Source of the DNA: Marinobacter halophilus
GTDB lineage: Bacteria > Pseudomonadota > Gammaproteobacteria > Pseudomonadales > Oleiphilaceae
Reading direction: 5' to 3'
Assembly: GCF_003007685.1 (NCBI RefSeq)
Contig: NZ_PXNN01000009.1
Location: forward strand, 1 to 64,000
DNA: 64,000 nucleotides
Numbering within the stretch: position 1 is the first letter of the stretch; each line of letters opens with the position of its first letter. Shown here piece after piece: positions 20,328 through 29,510 of this stretch. Below the pieces are notes generated by a model. The model was not told where the DNA came from. It worked only from the letters and a program-made list of their open reading frames with translations, and searched no databases. The position numbers and the translations under genes were made by a program.

Positions 20328-21254
20328 ATGATCCTGCATTCTGTCGTTACCACCTTTAAAAAACTGATCGGGCGCGGATCCGCCGGGCATCCGGTATGCC
20401 TTGAGGTGCGCCCCGATGGTATTTCCTGGGCAAAGTCCGCCGGTACCGCAGAGCAGACTATGGGATTTATAGACTGCTTGCCCGCCCGGCGACAGGAAGC
20501 TCTAGGCCAGCTGGTTGCTGACCAGAACTGGGCTGGGGCCCCGGCCATTCTGGTGTTGCCGATAGATCAGTATCAGGTGTTCCAGGTTGAGCGCCCCGAG
20601 GGGGTAGAAGACAGCGAGTTGGCCGATGCCCTGAAGTGGAAGCTCAAGGATTTCCTCGATTTCAGCCCGTCTGATGCAGTATCCGATGTGTTTATGTTTC
20701 CGAAAGATGCCTCCCGTGGTCGCGGGCCCTTGGTGAACGTGGTGGCGGCTCGCAAGTCGCTGGTGCAGGAATTGATTGATCTGGTGTCGGCATCCGGCCT
20801 TGAGCTGAAAAAAATCGACATCGCGGAACTGGCACTGAGAAATCTGGCGGCGCGCCTGGATACCGTCAATCGCGGCGTGGCGCTGGTACATTTGCGCGAT
20901 CGTTACGGGCAGATGGTGATTTGCCAGGGGGGCACCCTGTATCTGTCTAGGCGGCTGGAGCTGTCCTACGACGATCTGGGCGATGCCTCAAACCAGGAAA
21001 ATGCCGTGCAGTCTCTGGCGTTGGAGATTCAGCGCTCTATGGATTACTTTGAAAGTCAGCTTGGTCAGGTGCCGCCGTCAACCATCCGCCTGGTGGCGCG
21101 GGATTCTGTGTTGCCACTCAACTCCATGTTGTCTTCCTATATGGCTGCCGGGTTAGATGTGCCTGACTGGACCGAGTTTGGTCTGAACGCAGACCTCGAC
21201 AGCCGTTGTCTGCCGGCCTGGAGTGCGGCGCTTACTCAGGAGAGCCTGGCTTGA
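20328..21254 (+). CDS. mshI: MSHA biogenesis protein MshI (PilM-like)
   Basis: MshI-type proteins form, with PilN- and PilO-like partners, the inner-membrane alignment platform of the MSHA type IV pilus. This protein has 308 residues and looks like a cytoplasmic actin-fold protein of the PilM class: an N-terminal segment with LEVRPDGISWA, a central VNVVAARKSLVQELIDLVSASGLELKKIDI region, and a DYFESQL motif near residue 245. No membrane segment is seen. It is the first gene of the msh operon and overlaps the next gene by three bases. In Vibrio, mshH/csrD lies between ssb and mshI; here it is absent. Confidence 0.8.
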   Translation: MILHSVVTTFKKLIGRGSAGHPVCLEVRPDGISWAKSAGTAEQTMGFIDCLPARRQEALGQLVADQNWAGAPAILVLPIDQYQVFQVERPEGVEDSELADALKWKLKDFLDFSPSDAVSDVFMFPKDASRGRGPLVNVVAARKSLVQELIDLVSASGLELKKIDIAELALRNLAARLDTVNRGVALVHLRDRYGQMVICQGGTLYLSRRLELSYDDLGDASNQENAVQSLALEIQRSMDYFESQLGQVPPSTIRLVARDSVLPLNSMLSSYMAAGLDVPDWTEFGLNADLDSRCLPAWSAALTQESLA

Positions 21255-21871
21255 TGACGCAGCAGGTTAATCTCTATACCGCAGAACTCCGGCCGCAGAA
21301 GTTACGCCTTAATACCGGCGCAGCACTGGCGTTGGTGGCTCTGGTGGCTGTCGCGTTGGTGGGCGTGATGGTTTACGGCCATTGGCATAACCAGAAGCTG
21401 GACCAGCAGGTAGATCGGCTGCAACAGCAGAATCAGAGCCTGGAGCAGGCGGTGGCCAGTATGGCGGCTCAGGTGCAGGCCCGCCTGCCGGACCCGGAAC
21501 TGGACACGGCACTGGAGCGGCTAACTGACACCATCGCTCGCCGGCAGCGGTTACTGGACCGGGTTGGGGGGCTGACCGCTAACAATCACAACGGCTTTTC
21601 GGGGCGGATGTCGGCACTGGCCAGGCAAATTCCTGATGATCTTTGGCTGACCTCGCTGCGGTTGCAGTCGGTGCCCGCCACCATGAGTCTGGAAGGCAGG
21701 GCTCGCGCTGCGGACCTGGTGCCGCACTACCTGGAACGACTGGGGGATGAGCCGGCCTTTATCGGTGAAACCTTCGGTGCTTTCCGGCTGGCGCGCCCGG
21801 ACGAGGAAGCGTCGCGGCACTGGGTCGAGTTTCGGGTGGCAACGGAACAGGGCACGGGGGCAGGCTCATGA
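21254..21871 (+). CDS. PilN-like MSHA platform protein
   Basis: With ATG 21254 overlapping the mshI stop, the protein has 205 residues. It begins MTQQVNLYTAELRPQKLRL, the classic PilN start, then one membrane helix (about residues 23-42, LALVALVAVALVGVMVYGH). A coiled coil rich in Q and L follows (about 45-85) before a small C-terminal domain. By family logic it binds the PilM-like MshI through its N-terminal peptide and pairs with MshJ in the periplasm. The function is inferred from this layout and its position between mshI and mshJ. Confidence 0.8.
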   Translation: MTQQVNLYTAELRPQKLRLNTGAALALVALVAVALVGVMVYGHWHNQKLDQQVDRLQQQNQSLEQAVASMAAQVQARLPDPELDTALERLTDTIARRQRLLDRVGGLTANNHNGFSGRMSALARQIPDDLWLTSLRLQSVPATMSLEGRARAADLVPHYLERLGDEPAFIGETFGAFRLARPDEEASRHWVEFRVATEQGTGAGS

Positions 21872-22545
21872 GCAAACTGAACGAAACTCTGGCAACCGGA
21901 ATCCAGTGGTACAACATCCGCCCCATCCGTGAACGGGCATTGATTGTGTTGACCATCTGCGTGCTGGTGTTTGTGGCCGGCTGGGAACTGCTTGTGGCCC
22001 CGGTTGAAGCTCGGCAGCAGCAACTGAACAATCGAGTGCAAGTGTTGTCTGCAGAGCGGGATACTTTGCTCAGCCAACAGCAAGCCCTGAACAGCCAGCT
22101 GGCCAGCGATCCGTCCGCAGAATTGCGCCAGCGCCTGGCGGCCCGGCAGAACCGGCTGGATCGTCTGGATCAACAAATCACCGAAACCGCCGGGCAGTTG
22201 ATTGCGCCGCGGGATATGGTGGCGCTGTTGCGAGTGATGCTTTCGGCCCAGCAACAGCTAGAACTGGAATCCATGGTGCTGCTTGCGCCAGTGCCGGTGT
22301 TTGATGGCAGGCTGGAAAGTGACGCCAGGCAGGAAACGCCGGAGCCCTTGCTTTATGCGCACGACGTTGAATTGAAAATACAGGGTGGATATCTGGATGT
22401 GCTGGCCTACTTGCAGAGGCTGGAAGGCATGGATGAGCGCCTTGGCTGGATGCAGCTGGAATACCAGGCTGGTACCTGGCCCAAAGGCGAAGCAACCATC
22501 CGAGTGCGAACGCTGAGCCTTGAAGCCGCCTGGCTGGGAGTATGA
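21868..22545 (+). CDS. mshJ: MSHA biogenesis protein MshJ (PilO-like)
   Basis: A 225-residue inner-membrane protein with a short cytoplasmic start, one helix (about residues 27-45, ALIVLTICVLVFVAGWELLV), a long coiled coil (about 50-110) and a periplasmic domain with ferredoxin-like character. This matches MshJ/PilO, the partner of the PilN-like protein in the alignment subcomplex. It overlaps the preceding gene by four bases and is followed one base later by mshK. Confidence 0.85.
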   Translation: MSKLNETLATGIQWYNIRPIRERALIVLTICVLVFVAGWELLVAPVEARQQQLNNRVQVLSAERDTLLSQQQALNSQLASDPSAELRQRLAARQNRLDRLDQQITETAGQLIAPRDMVALLRVMLSAQQQLELESMVLLAPVPVFDGRLESDARQETPEPLLYAHDVELKIQGGYLDVLAYLQRLEGMDERLGWMQLEYQAGTWPKGEATIRVRTLSLEAAWLGV

Positions 22546-22546
22546 G

Positions 22547-22876
22547 ATGACAATCCGGTTAACCTGGCAACGAGTAATGATACTGGCGTTATTGGCCAGC
22601 CCGGCTGCCCATGGCCTGCAAGATCCGACCAGACCGCCAGGCAGTGTCGCTCAGTCGGTATCGGCAGCGCCAGTACGGGATCTACACATAGGCTCTATCC
22701 TGCTCGGCAGCCAGCGCCGTGTCGCAGTAATAGGCGGAGTGGCGCTGCAAGAAGGTGATAGCCACGACGGTGTTCGTGTTCGCCGTATTTATAAAGATCG
22801 GGTTGAAGTCACCGACCGTGGCCAGCCAAGAGTGCTGTATCCGGAACCGCTGCCGCAGGTGCGGAGAACTCCATGA
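22547..22876 (+). CDS. mshK: MSHA biogenesis protein MshK
   Basis: ATG 22547 gives 109 residues. A signal peptide or N-terminal anchor (about residues 1-22, ending SPAAHG) is followed by LQDPTRPPG, a motif typical of MshK and of PilP/GspC-like proteins. A small domain then reads SILLGSQRRVAVIGGVALQEG and VRRIYKDRVEV. GspC-like HR domains bind the secretin, so this protein probably links the inner platform to MshL. The frame extends upstream to 22520 but only through the end of mshJ. Confidence 0.82.
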   Translation: MTIRLTWQRVMILALLASPAAHGLQDPTRPPGSVAQSVSAAPVRDLHIGSILLGSQRRVAVIGGVALQEGDSHDGVRVRRIYKDRVEVTDRGQPRVLYPEPLPQVRRTP

Positions 22877-24567
22877 CAGACAAACGGATTACGATGACAA
22901 TTATCAAACCTATCGCCGGTGCCTTGCTTTCATTGGCCCTGGCAGCCTGTTCCAACAATCCGCTGATGCGCAGCGCGACCGCAACCTCCTCAGACGTTGC
23001 CGATCAGATCGACCAGACAATGCAGCAGGCGGAACAGCACGCTGCCGCTCGTGAGCGGGAATCAGCGAGTGCTCGTCAGGCTGCGGCTGCGGACATCAGT
23101 AGCCAGTTGTTGCCGCCGCTCGCCAGCGCCCGGGAACAGGATGACCGGTTTGATGTTAACGCCAGGGGTATTTCAGCCGCCGGTTTTTTTGAGGCGCTGG
23201 TTGAGGGCACCCGCTTTAATGTGGTGGTTCATCCTGGCGTCGCCACCATGGTTGATCTGCGCCTGAACGATGTCACCGTGCCGGAAGTGATGGACATCGC
23301 CGCCGACCTCTACGGGCTCGACATTCAGCGCAACGGCCGGTTGTTCCGGGTGGCAGCGGACAGCGTGCAAACGCAGCTTTTTCCCATTGATTACCTGCAT
23401 TTCAAACGCCGCGGTGGCTCCGAAACGCGCGTCAGCTCCGGCCAGGTCAGCAGCGCTCGCGGCAGCGCTGGCGCAGGCAACGACAGCGGCGATGCGGAAA
23501 CCCGAAATCTGATAGGAACCACCATTTCCACCGAAACCGAATCCGACTTCTGGCGGGACATTCACCAGGCACTGACCATGGTGGTCGGCGCGGACGGCCA
23601 GGTGGTGGTGAACCCGGGTGCAGGCCTTGTCATGGTTCGGGCCGGTTCTGAAGATTTGCGAGTTGCGGAAGACTATCTTCGCCGTACCGAACTGATCATG
23701 CAGCGCCAGGTCGTACTGGAAGCGAAAATACTGGAAGTTACCCTTAACGAGGGCTATCAACAGGGTATCAATTGGGCGGACCTGCAAACCAACTCTGCCG
23801 GCGCAAACGTGTTGGCCCAAGAGCTAACTGGTCAAGCCATTCGCGCCGGTGACATCGGCGGGCTGTTTTCGGCCACCATTACCGAAGGCAATTTTGCAGC
23901 GGTGATTCAATTGTTGGGCCAACAGGGCAATGTTCAGATTCTGTCTAGCCCGAGAATATCCACCATCAACAACCAAAAAGCCGTCATCAAGGTTGGCACC
24001 GATGAATTTTTCGTCACCGACATTGATTTCGACGATAACAATTCGGCTGTAACGGCCACGGATAGAACCTCCACCTCGGTGGAGCTTACGCCGTTCTTCT
24101 CGGGCATCTCGCTTGACGTCACACCACAGATTTCCGAAAGCGGCGCCATCACCCTGCACGTGCACCCGTCGGTCAGTGAAGTGAACGATCAGCAAAAGGT
24201 CATCACTATTGGCGAGCGGGATGTCACACTGCCGCTGGCGCGGAGTACGGTGCGTGAGACAGACAGTGTCATTCGGGCAGAGAGTGGCCAGATCGTGGTT
24301 ATAGGTGGGCTGATTCAGGATTCTAGTGAAGACTCCACCTCGGCCGTGCCCTTTTTTAGTGATATTCCATTGTTGGGTGAATTGTTCAAACAGCGCCGTT
24401 TCGAGTCTCGCAAGAGTGAGTTGGTAATCCTGATACGGCCGGTTGTGGCTAATGCAGGGCAAATGCAAGCGGATATCCGGGCCAGCCGTGAGCGCATGAA
24501 CGTGCTCAGAGATTTGCTGAATTCAGCCGATTCCGTGCAACCTCAGGCGGAGACTGCTCCCCGCTGA
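22873..24567 (+). CDS. mshL: MSHA outer-membrane secretin MshL
   Basis: MshL forms the outer-membrane pore through which the pilus leaves. The protein has 564 residues. It begins with a lipoprotein signal: lipobox LALAAC with Cys26 as the likely lipidated residue. An N-terminal secretin/TonB short domain (about 85-155) precedes an N1-type fold and the secretin core from about residue 270 (RQVVLEAKILEVTLNEGYQQGINW, split by glycines). The core includes VIQLLGQQGNVQILSSPRISTINNQKA and ends GQIVVIGGLIQDS...SELVILIRP. It overlaps mshK by four bases. Confidence 0.93.
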   Translation: MTDKRITMTIIKPIAGALLSLALAACSNNPLMRSATATSSDVADQIDQTMQQAEQHAAARERESASARQAAAADISSQLLPPLASAREQDDRFDVNARGISAAGFFEALVEGTRFNVVVHPGVATMVDLRLNDVTVPEVMDIAADLYGLDIQRNGRLFRVAADSVQTQLFPIDYLHFKRRGGSETRVSSGQVSSARGSAGAGNDSGDAETRNLIGTTISTETESDFWRDIHQALTMVVGADGQVVVNPGAGLVMVRAGSEDLRVAEDYLRRTELIMQRQVVLEAKILEVTLNEGYQQGINWADLQTNSAGANVLAQELTGQAIRAGDIGGLFSATITEGNFAAVIQLLGQQGNVQILSSPRISTINNQKAVIKVGTDEFFVTDIDFDDNNSAVTATDRTSTSVELTPFFSGISLDVTPQISESGAITLHVHPSVSEVNDQQKVITIGERDVTLPLARSTVRETDSVIRAESGQIVVIGGLIQDSSEDSTSAVPFFSDIPLLGELFKQRRFESRKSELVILIRPVVANAGQMQADIRASRERMNVLRDLLNSADSVQPQAETAPR

Positions 24568-25406
24568 TGTATGAAAGCCACTTTGGACTGCAGGAAGCAC
24601 CGTTCGCACTGACGCCCAACACCCGTTACTTTCTCCGGGCTCCCAGCCATGCTGATGCCCTGGAGTTATTGCTGGTGGCCTTGCAGCACCGGGAAGGTTT
24701 TATCAAGGTGACCGGCGAGGTCGGTACCGGCAAGACCCTGCTGTGCCGGCTGCTGCTCAATGAGCTGGACAAGAGCGCCTGCACTGCTTATCTCCCCAAT
24801 CCGAACCTGCCGCCGGATACCTTGTATGAGGCGGTGGCGGAGGAGCTGGGCGTTGACGTTACCCAATGCGACAACGTCCATCAGATTCTTAAAGCGTTGA
24901 ACCAGCGGCTGATTGCGCTGGCGCTGGAACAAACCCCTGCGGTGCTGGTGATCGACGAAGCCCAGGCCATGCCCGAAGAAACCATTGAAGCCTTGCGCCT
25001 GCTGACCAATCTGGAAACCGAAAGCACCCGGTTGTTGCAGATCGTGCTGTTCGGACAGCCGGAGCTGGATGCGGTGCTGGCCAAGGACAGCCTGCGCCAG
25101 TTGCGCCAGCGCATTACTTTCCAGACCCGGCTGCAACCCTTGGGTTACGACTCGGTGGGGCAGTATCTGCGCCACCGCCTGGCCCAGGCCGGCTATAACG
25201 GCGCCGACATCTTCGCACCGGCCGCCTTGAAAGTAATCTGGCGGTCCTCCGGTGGTATTCCGCGCCTGGTGAACATACTGGCCCACAAAGCCATGCTTGT
25301 GGCCTGGGGTAAGGGAGAGCGCCAAGTCATGCGCAAGCACGTCCTGCAGGCAGTGAAAGACACCGAAAGCGCTCAGCCCGTTTCCTGGTTCCGGAGGTGG
25401 CTATGA
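24567..25406 (+). CDS. mshM: MSHA biogenesis ATPase MshM (ExeA/GspA-like)
   Basis: A 279-residue AAA ATPase of the ExeA/GspA type. It starts MYESHFGLQEAPFALTPN, a hallmark of the family. Walker A GEVGTGKT is at residues 50-57 and Walker B LVIDEAQ near 127-133. The sensor region LFGQPELDAVL and the C-terminal lid GGIPRLVNILAHKAMLVAW follow. ExeA relatives help assemble secretins across peptidoglycan; the same role is inferred here. It shares one base with the mshL stop and overlaps mshN by four bases. Confidence 0.9.
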   Translation: MYESHFGLQEAPFALTPNTRYFLRAPSHADALELLLVALQHREGFIKVTGEVGTGKTLLCRLLLNELDKSACTAYLPNPNLPPDTLYEAVAEELGVDVTQCDNVHQILKALNQRLIALALEQTPAVLVIDEAQAMPEETIEALRLLTNLETESTRLLQIVLFGQPELDAVLAKDSLRQLRQRITFQTRLQPLGYDSVGQYLRHRLAQAGYNGADIFAPAALKVIWRSSGGIPRLVNILAHKAMLVAWGKGERQVMRKHVLQAVKDTESAQPVSWFRRWL

Positions 25407-26515
25407 GCCTGCTGAATGACGCCCTGCGGGCCGCGGAAGAACGCCAGACCCGCCCGCAGGTGGCCGGGAGTTATACCGGTCAGCCGGTGGCACAGAGTTC
25501 TGACTCAGCTAAAACGGTGGTGGTCATCGTCCTGATCACCGTGCTGGCGCTGTTCGGTGGTGCCGGTGCCTGGTGGCTGCTGAGTGGTTCGGATGAGTCT
25601 GACGTGCAAGTTGAAAACGTCAGCACGGCGGCCGTGCCCGAACCTGCAGCGCCAGCCGTCACCCCGGAGCTGCGCCCCGTTGAACCAGCCGCCGAAGAAT
25701 CAATAGCTCGCATTGACGCACCTGAGCCAGATCCGGTAATTGCTCAGCGCCCGGCTGAAGAACCCGCCCCACAGATCGCACCTGAACCCTCAGTGTCTGC
25801 CGCCGCCGTCACTTCAAGCACCGCAAACGAACCGGCCGTCCCGCAGCGGCCAGCAGTGGCCGAGCAACCGCCGACCGTAGCCCAACCGCAAACCACAACT
25901 GTGAGCCAGACCTCAGCGGAACCGGTAAAGCAGCAACGGGAAACCCCGGGAGCCATCGATCTGCGCACCAGCCGTGACCTGTCACGTCTGCTAGCCACAG
26001 GTCAGGCGGGCCAAGCAGAACAAACACTGGCTGAGCTGACCAGCCGTCAATCAGCGCCGCGCAGCCGGGCTGTGTTCGCCCGAGAAATGCTGGTGCAGGG
26101 TATGGCAAACCGGGCACTGGACTGGTTGCCGGATAGCTTGACTAACGAACACGCCAACCTGCGCTTACTGAAAGCCAGGGCGTTATTGAGCCAGGGCGAG
26201 TTGGACGGTGCGGTCGCGATGCTGGCGGCCAGAGTGCCGCCGGTGGCCGAACAGGTGGAGTACCGCATTACTCTGGCCACGTTGCTGCAGCAGGCCGGTG
26301 AGGCAGACGAAGCCGCTGGCCACTGGTCGGAACTGATCGCCTATGACGACAGCCAGGCCGCCTGGTGGCTTGGCCTGGCAATCGCCCTGGAAACCGGCGG
26401 CCGCAACCGCAGTGCGGTGCAGGCCTATGCCCAGGCCACGGCCATGCCGGGGCTGTCTGCCTCGCTGGCCGACTACGCCCGTGAACGTTTACTTGCATTG
26501 CAGGCGGGATCATGA
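25403..26515 (+). CDS. mshN: MSHA biogenesis protein MshN (TPR protein)
   Basis: ATG 25403 gives 370 residues starting SLLNDALRAAEERQ, a motif shared by MshN and GspB-like proteins that pair with ExeA-type ATPases. One membrane helix covers about residues 36-58. A long proline/alanine/glutamate-rich periplasmic stretch (about 70-190) then leads to tetratricopeptide-like helices up to the end. It probably spans the periplasm and partners MshM. Confidence 0.85.
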   Translation: MSLLNDALRAAEERQTRPQVAGSYTGQPVAQSSDSAKTVVVIVLITVLALFGGAGAWWLLSGSDESDVQVENVSTAAVPEPAAPAVTPELRPVEPAAEESIARIDAPEPDPVIAQRPAEEPAPQIAPEPSVSAAAVTSSTANEPAVPQRPAVAEQPPTVAQPQTTTVSQTSAEPVKQQRETPGAIDLRTSRDLSRLLATGQAGQAEQTLAELTSRQSAPRSRAVFAREMLVQGMANRALDWLPDSLTNEHANLRLLKARALLSQGELDGAVAMLAARVPPVAEQVEYRITLATLLQQAGEADEAAGHWSELIAYDDSQAAWWLGLAIALETGGRNRSAVQAYAQATAMPGLSASLADYARERLLALQAGS

Positions 26516-28281
26516 CGACGGAACCGAAAAAGAAAATCCGCATAGGTGACCTGCTGGTTCAGAACGAGGTCATCACCGAGCAACAGCTGATGACCGCTCT
26601 GCGTGAGCAGAAAAGCACCGGCCGTAAGCTCGGGCGTACCCTGATTGATCTGGGCTATGTGGAAGAAGACAACCTGCTCAACATCCTGTCGCGCCAGTTG
26701 CAGGTGCCCTTTGTTCAGCTGCGCCACTACCAGTTCAACAACGAACTGGTAAAGAAACTGCCAGAAGCTATGGCCCGCCGGTTCCGCGCCATCGTGCTGG
26801 CGGAACAGAGCGGTGAGTTGCTGGTGGGTATGGCCGACCCGCTGGACATTTTCGCCTACGACGAACTGGTTCGGGTGCTCAAACAACCCATCAAGCAGGC
26901 GGTGGTGCGGGAAAGCGAGCTGCTCAACACCCTCGACCTGGTGTATCGCCGCACCGATGAAATCGCCTCGCTGGCGGAAGAGCTGGAAGACGAGCTGGGC
27001 GACGACGCCTTCGATCTGGCCGACCTGTCCGCCGAATCCGAAAGCGCCGATGCCCCGGTGGTCAAACTGCTGCAAACCCTGTTCGAAGATGCGGTGCAGG
27101 CCAGAAGTTCCGACATTCACATCGAGCCGGATGAATCGGTGGTGCGCATCCGCCAACGGGTGGATGGCGTACTGCAAGAGCAGGTGATGAAAGAGAAGCG
27201 GGTCAACGCCGCATTGGTATTGCGCCTGAAACTGATGGCCGGCCTCAACATCTCCGAGAAACGCCTGCCCCAGGACGGCCGCTTCAACGTGCGGGTAAAA
27301 GGTCGCAGCATTGATGTGCGGGTATCCACCATGCCGGTGCAGTACGGCGAATCCGTGGTTATGCGTTTGTTGGATCAGAGTCAGGGCATGCTCGATCTGG
27401 ACGGCACCGGTATGCCGCCGCACCTGTTGGAGCGCTTCCGTAAACTGATCAAGAAGCCTCATGGCATGATTTTGGTCACCGGCCCCACCGGTAGTGGTAA
27501 AACCACGACCCTGTACGGTGCGCTGAGCGAGCTGAACAAGCCGGAAGTGAAAATCATCACCGCCGAAGACCCGGTGGAATACCGCCTGCCGCGCATCACC
27601 CAGGTGCAGGTGAACCCGAAAATCGGCCTGGAATTCGCCACCGTGTTGCGCTCGGCCCTGCGCCAGGACCCGGATATCATCCTGGTGGGCGAGATGCGGG
27701 ACCACGAAACCGCCGAAATCGGCTTGCGCGCGGCGATGACCGGTCACTTGGTGCTGTCCACCCTGCACACCAACGATTCCATCAGCAGCGCCATGCGCCT
27801 GATTGATATGGGTGCAGAGCCCTTCCTGGTGGCCAGCTCCTTACTTGGCGTAGTGGCTCAGCGCCTGGTGCGCCGGGTCTGTGACAACTGCAAAGAGGCG
27901 TACGAACCCACCGAGCAGGAACTGGTGTGGCTGCGCTCGTTTGACCTGGACCCGCTCGATATCGAAGCCGGCTTTGTGCACGGCCGTGGCTGCTACCAGT
28001 GCAGCAACACCGGCTACAAAGGCCGCTTGGGTGTGTACGAAATGCTGGAAATGAACGAAGACATGCTCGATGCGCTACGCCGTAAAGATGTTTCCGACTT
28101 TACCCGCTCGGCCCGGCGAAGCGCACTGTTCCGCCCGCTGGGCCAGTGCGCCATGGATTACGCACTGCAGGGCATTACCTCCCTGCAGGAAGTGTCGCGG
28201 GTAGCCGCCACCTCAGACGCTGGCGGGTATACGGAAGGTGATGACCTGCTCGGTGACAGCGCCATAGGGGTGGACAGCTGA
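26512..28281 (+). CDS. mshE: MSHA pilus extension ATPase MshE with c-di-GMP-binding N-domain
   Basis: MshE is the hexameric motor that drives pilus assembly. The 589-residue protein carries two MshEN motifs at residues 10-33 (starting RIGDLLV, ending LREQ) and 39-62 (starting KLGRTLI, ending LSRQ), which bind c-di-GMP in Vibrio MshE. Walker A GPTGSGKT is at 324-331, the Asp box and Walker B (DPDIILVGEMRD) near 386-397, and a zinc tetracysteine (CDNC near 457, CYQC near 493). It overlaps mshN by four bases and mshG by one base. Pilus extension is therefore predicted to depend on c-di-GMP. Confidence 0.95.
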   Translation: MTTEPKKKIRIGDLLVQNEVITEQQLMTALREQKSTGRKLGRTLIDLGYVEEDNLLNILSRQLQVPFVQLRHYQFNNELVKKLPEAMARRFRAIVLAEQSGELLVGMADPLDIFAYDELVRVLKQPIKQAVVRESELLNTLDLVYRRTDEIASLAEELEDELGDDAFDLADLSAESESADAPVVKLLQTLFEDAVQARSSDIHIEPDESVVRIRQRVDGVLQEQVMKEKRVNAALVLRLKLMAGLNISEKRLPQDGRFNVRVKGRSIDVRVSTMPVQYGESVVMRLLDQSQGMLDLDGTGMPPHLLERFRKLIKKPHGMILVTGPTGSGKTTTLYGALSELNKPEVKIITAEDPVEYRLPRITQVQVNPKIGLEFATVLRSALRQDPDIILVGEMRDHETAEIGLRAAMTGHLVLSTLHTNDSISSAMRLIDMGAEPFLVASSLLGVVAQRLVRRVCDNCKEAYEPTEQELVWLRSFDLDPLDIEAGFVHGRGCYQCSNTGYKGRLGVYEMLEMNEDMLDALRRKDVSDFTRSARRSALFRPLGQCAMDYALQGITSLQEVSRVAATSDAGGYTEGDDLLGDSAIGVDS

Positions 28282-29510
28282 TGCAGTTCAGTTATCGGGG
28301 TAAAGACAACCGTGGCGTGGCCCAGCAAGGGTTGCTGAATGCGGTCAATGCTGATGCCGCCGCCAGCGAGCTGTTACGCCGTGGCATCACCCCGCTGACC
28401 ATCACCGAACAACAGCACAGGCAGTCCGGTCTGGATCGGGTCAACAACCTGGCCATCTTCCGGAAAAAAGTCTCCCTGGACGAGCTGATCGTCTTCTGCC
28501 GCCAGATGTACGCTCTCACCAAGGCCGGCATTCCGCTGATCCGCACCATGCGCGGCCTGGCCGAAACCTCCCGGTCGCCGGTGCTGGCGGAGGTGCTGGA
28601 AGACATCACCAACCGCCTCGAAGGTGGCAACACCATGGCCACGGCCATGCAGGCGCACCCGAAAGTGTTCTCCGAGCTGTTTATCGCCATGATTCACGTG
28701 GGTGAGAACACCGGCATGATGGACCAGTCGTTCAAGCGCCTGTCGGAAATTCTGGAACTGGAGCGAGACACCAAACGCCGGGTGAAACAGGCGCTGCGTT
28801 ACCCGACCTTCGTGGTCATCGCCTTGCTGGCGGCTTTGATGATGGTGAACTTTCTGGTGATTCCCAAGTTTGCCTCGGTGTTCAGCAAGATGGGGGCCGA
28901 CCTGCCGTTTCTGACCCAGGTCTTGGTAGGTACCTCCAACTTCCTGCTGAATTACTGGTACCTCATGCTGTTCGCCATAGCCGCAAGCGGGTTGTTGTTG
29001 CGACAGTGGAAAAATACCGACAACGGCCGGGAGCTCTGGGATCGCTACAAACTGAAAATGCCCATTATCGGCCCGTTGCTGGAACTGATTATGCTGAGCC
29101 GGTTTGCCCGTAACTTTGCCACCATGCTTGCCGCCGGTATGCCGATAACCCAGGCGCTAACCGTGGTGGCCGACGCCACCGACAACGCGTGGATTGCCCG
29201 CCACATCAAAGAAATGCGCTATGGCATAGAGCGCGGCGAAAGCCTGCTTCGCACAGCCAGAAGCAGCAAGATGTTTACCCCGCTGATCCTGCAGATGATC
29301 GCGGTGGGCGAAGAGACCGGCTCGGTTGACGACATGCTCAACAAAGTCGCCGACTTTTACGACGAAGATGTGGATTACGGCCTGAAGCGGCTGGCCGAAT
29401 CCATCGAGCCCATATTGATTGTCGCCATGGGCGTCTTGGTACTGATACTGGCACTGGGCGTGTTCCTGCCCATCTGGGATCTGGGGGCAGCCGCCATGGG
29501 GCGGGGCTAG
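28281..29510 (+). CDS. mshG: MSHA inner-membrane platform protein MshG (GspF/PilC family)
   Basis: A 409-residue GspF-family protein with two repeats of the T2SSF domain. The first, with FCRQMYALTKAGIPLIRTM near residue 73, precedes a hydrophobic segment near 175-195; the second, with FARNFATMLAAGMPITQAL near 275, precedes the C-terminal membrane segment (ILIVAMGVLVLILALGVFLPI). It anchors the pilus motor in the inner membrane. It starts on the last base of the mshE stop. Confidence 0.94.
   Translation: MQFSYRGKDNRGVAQQGLLNAVNADAAASELLRRGITPLTITEQQHRQSGLDRVNNLAIFRKKVSLDELIVFCRQMYALTKAGIPLIRTMRGLAETSRSPVLAEVLEDITNRLEGGNTMATAMQAHPKVFSELFIAMIHVGENTGMMDQSFKRLSEILELERDTKRRVKQALRYPTFVVIALLAALMMVNFLVIPKFASVFSKMGADLPFLTQVLVGTSNFLLNYWYLMLFAIAASGLLLRQWKNTDNGRELWDRYKLKMPIIGPLLELIMLSRFARNFATMLAAGMPITQALTVVADATDNAWIARHIKEMRYGIERGESLLRTARSSKMFTPLILQMIAVGEETGSVDDMLNKVADFYDEDVDYGLKRLAESIEPILIVAMGVLVLILALGVFLPIWDLGAAAMGRG

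Noticed and set aside
26473-27768. 431-codon open frame opposite mshE
   Set aside because: It mirrors a GC-rich gene with strong third-position bias; no motif or start signal.
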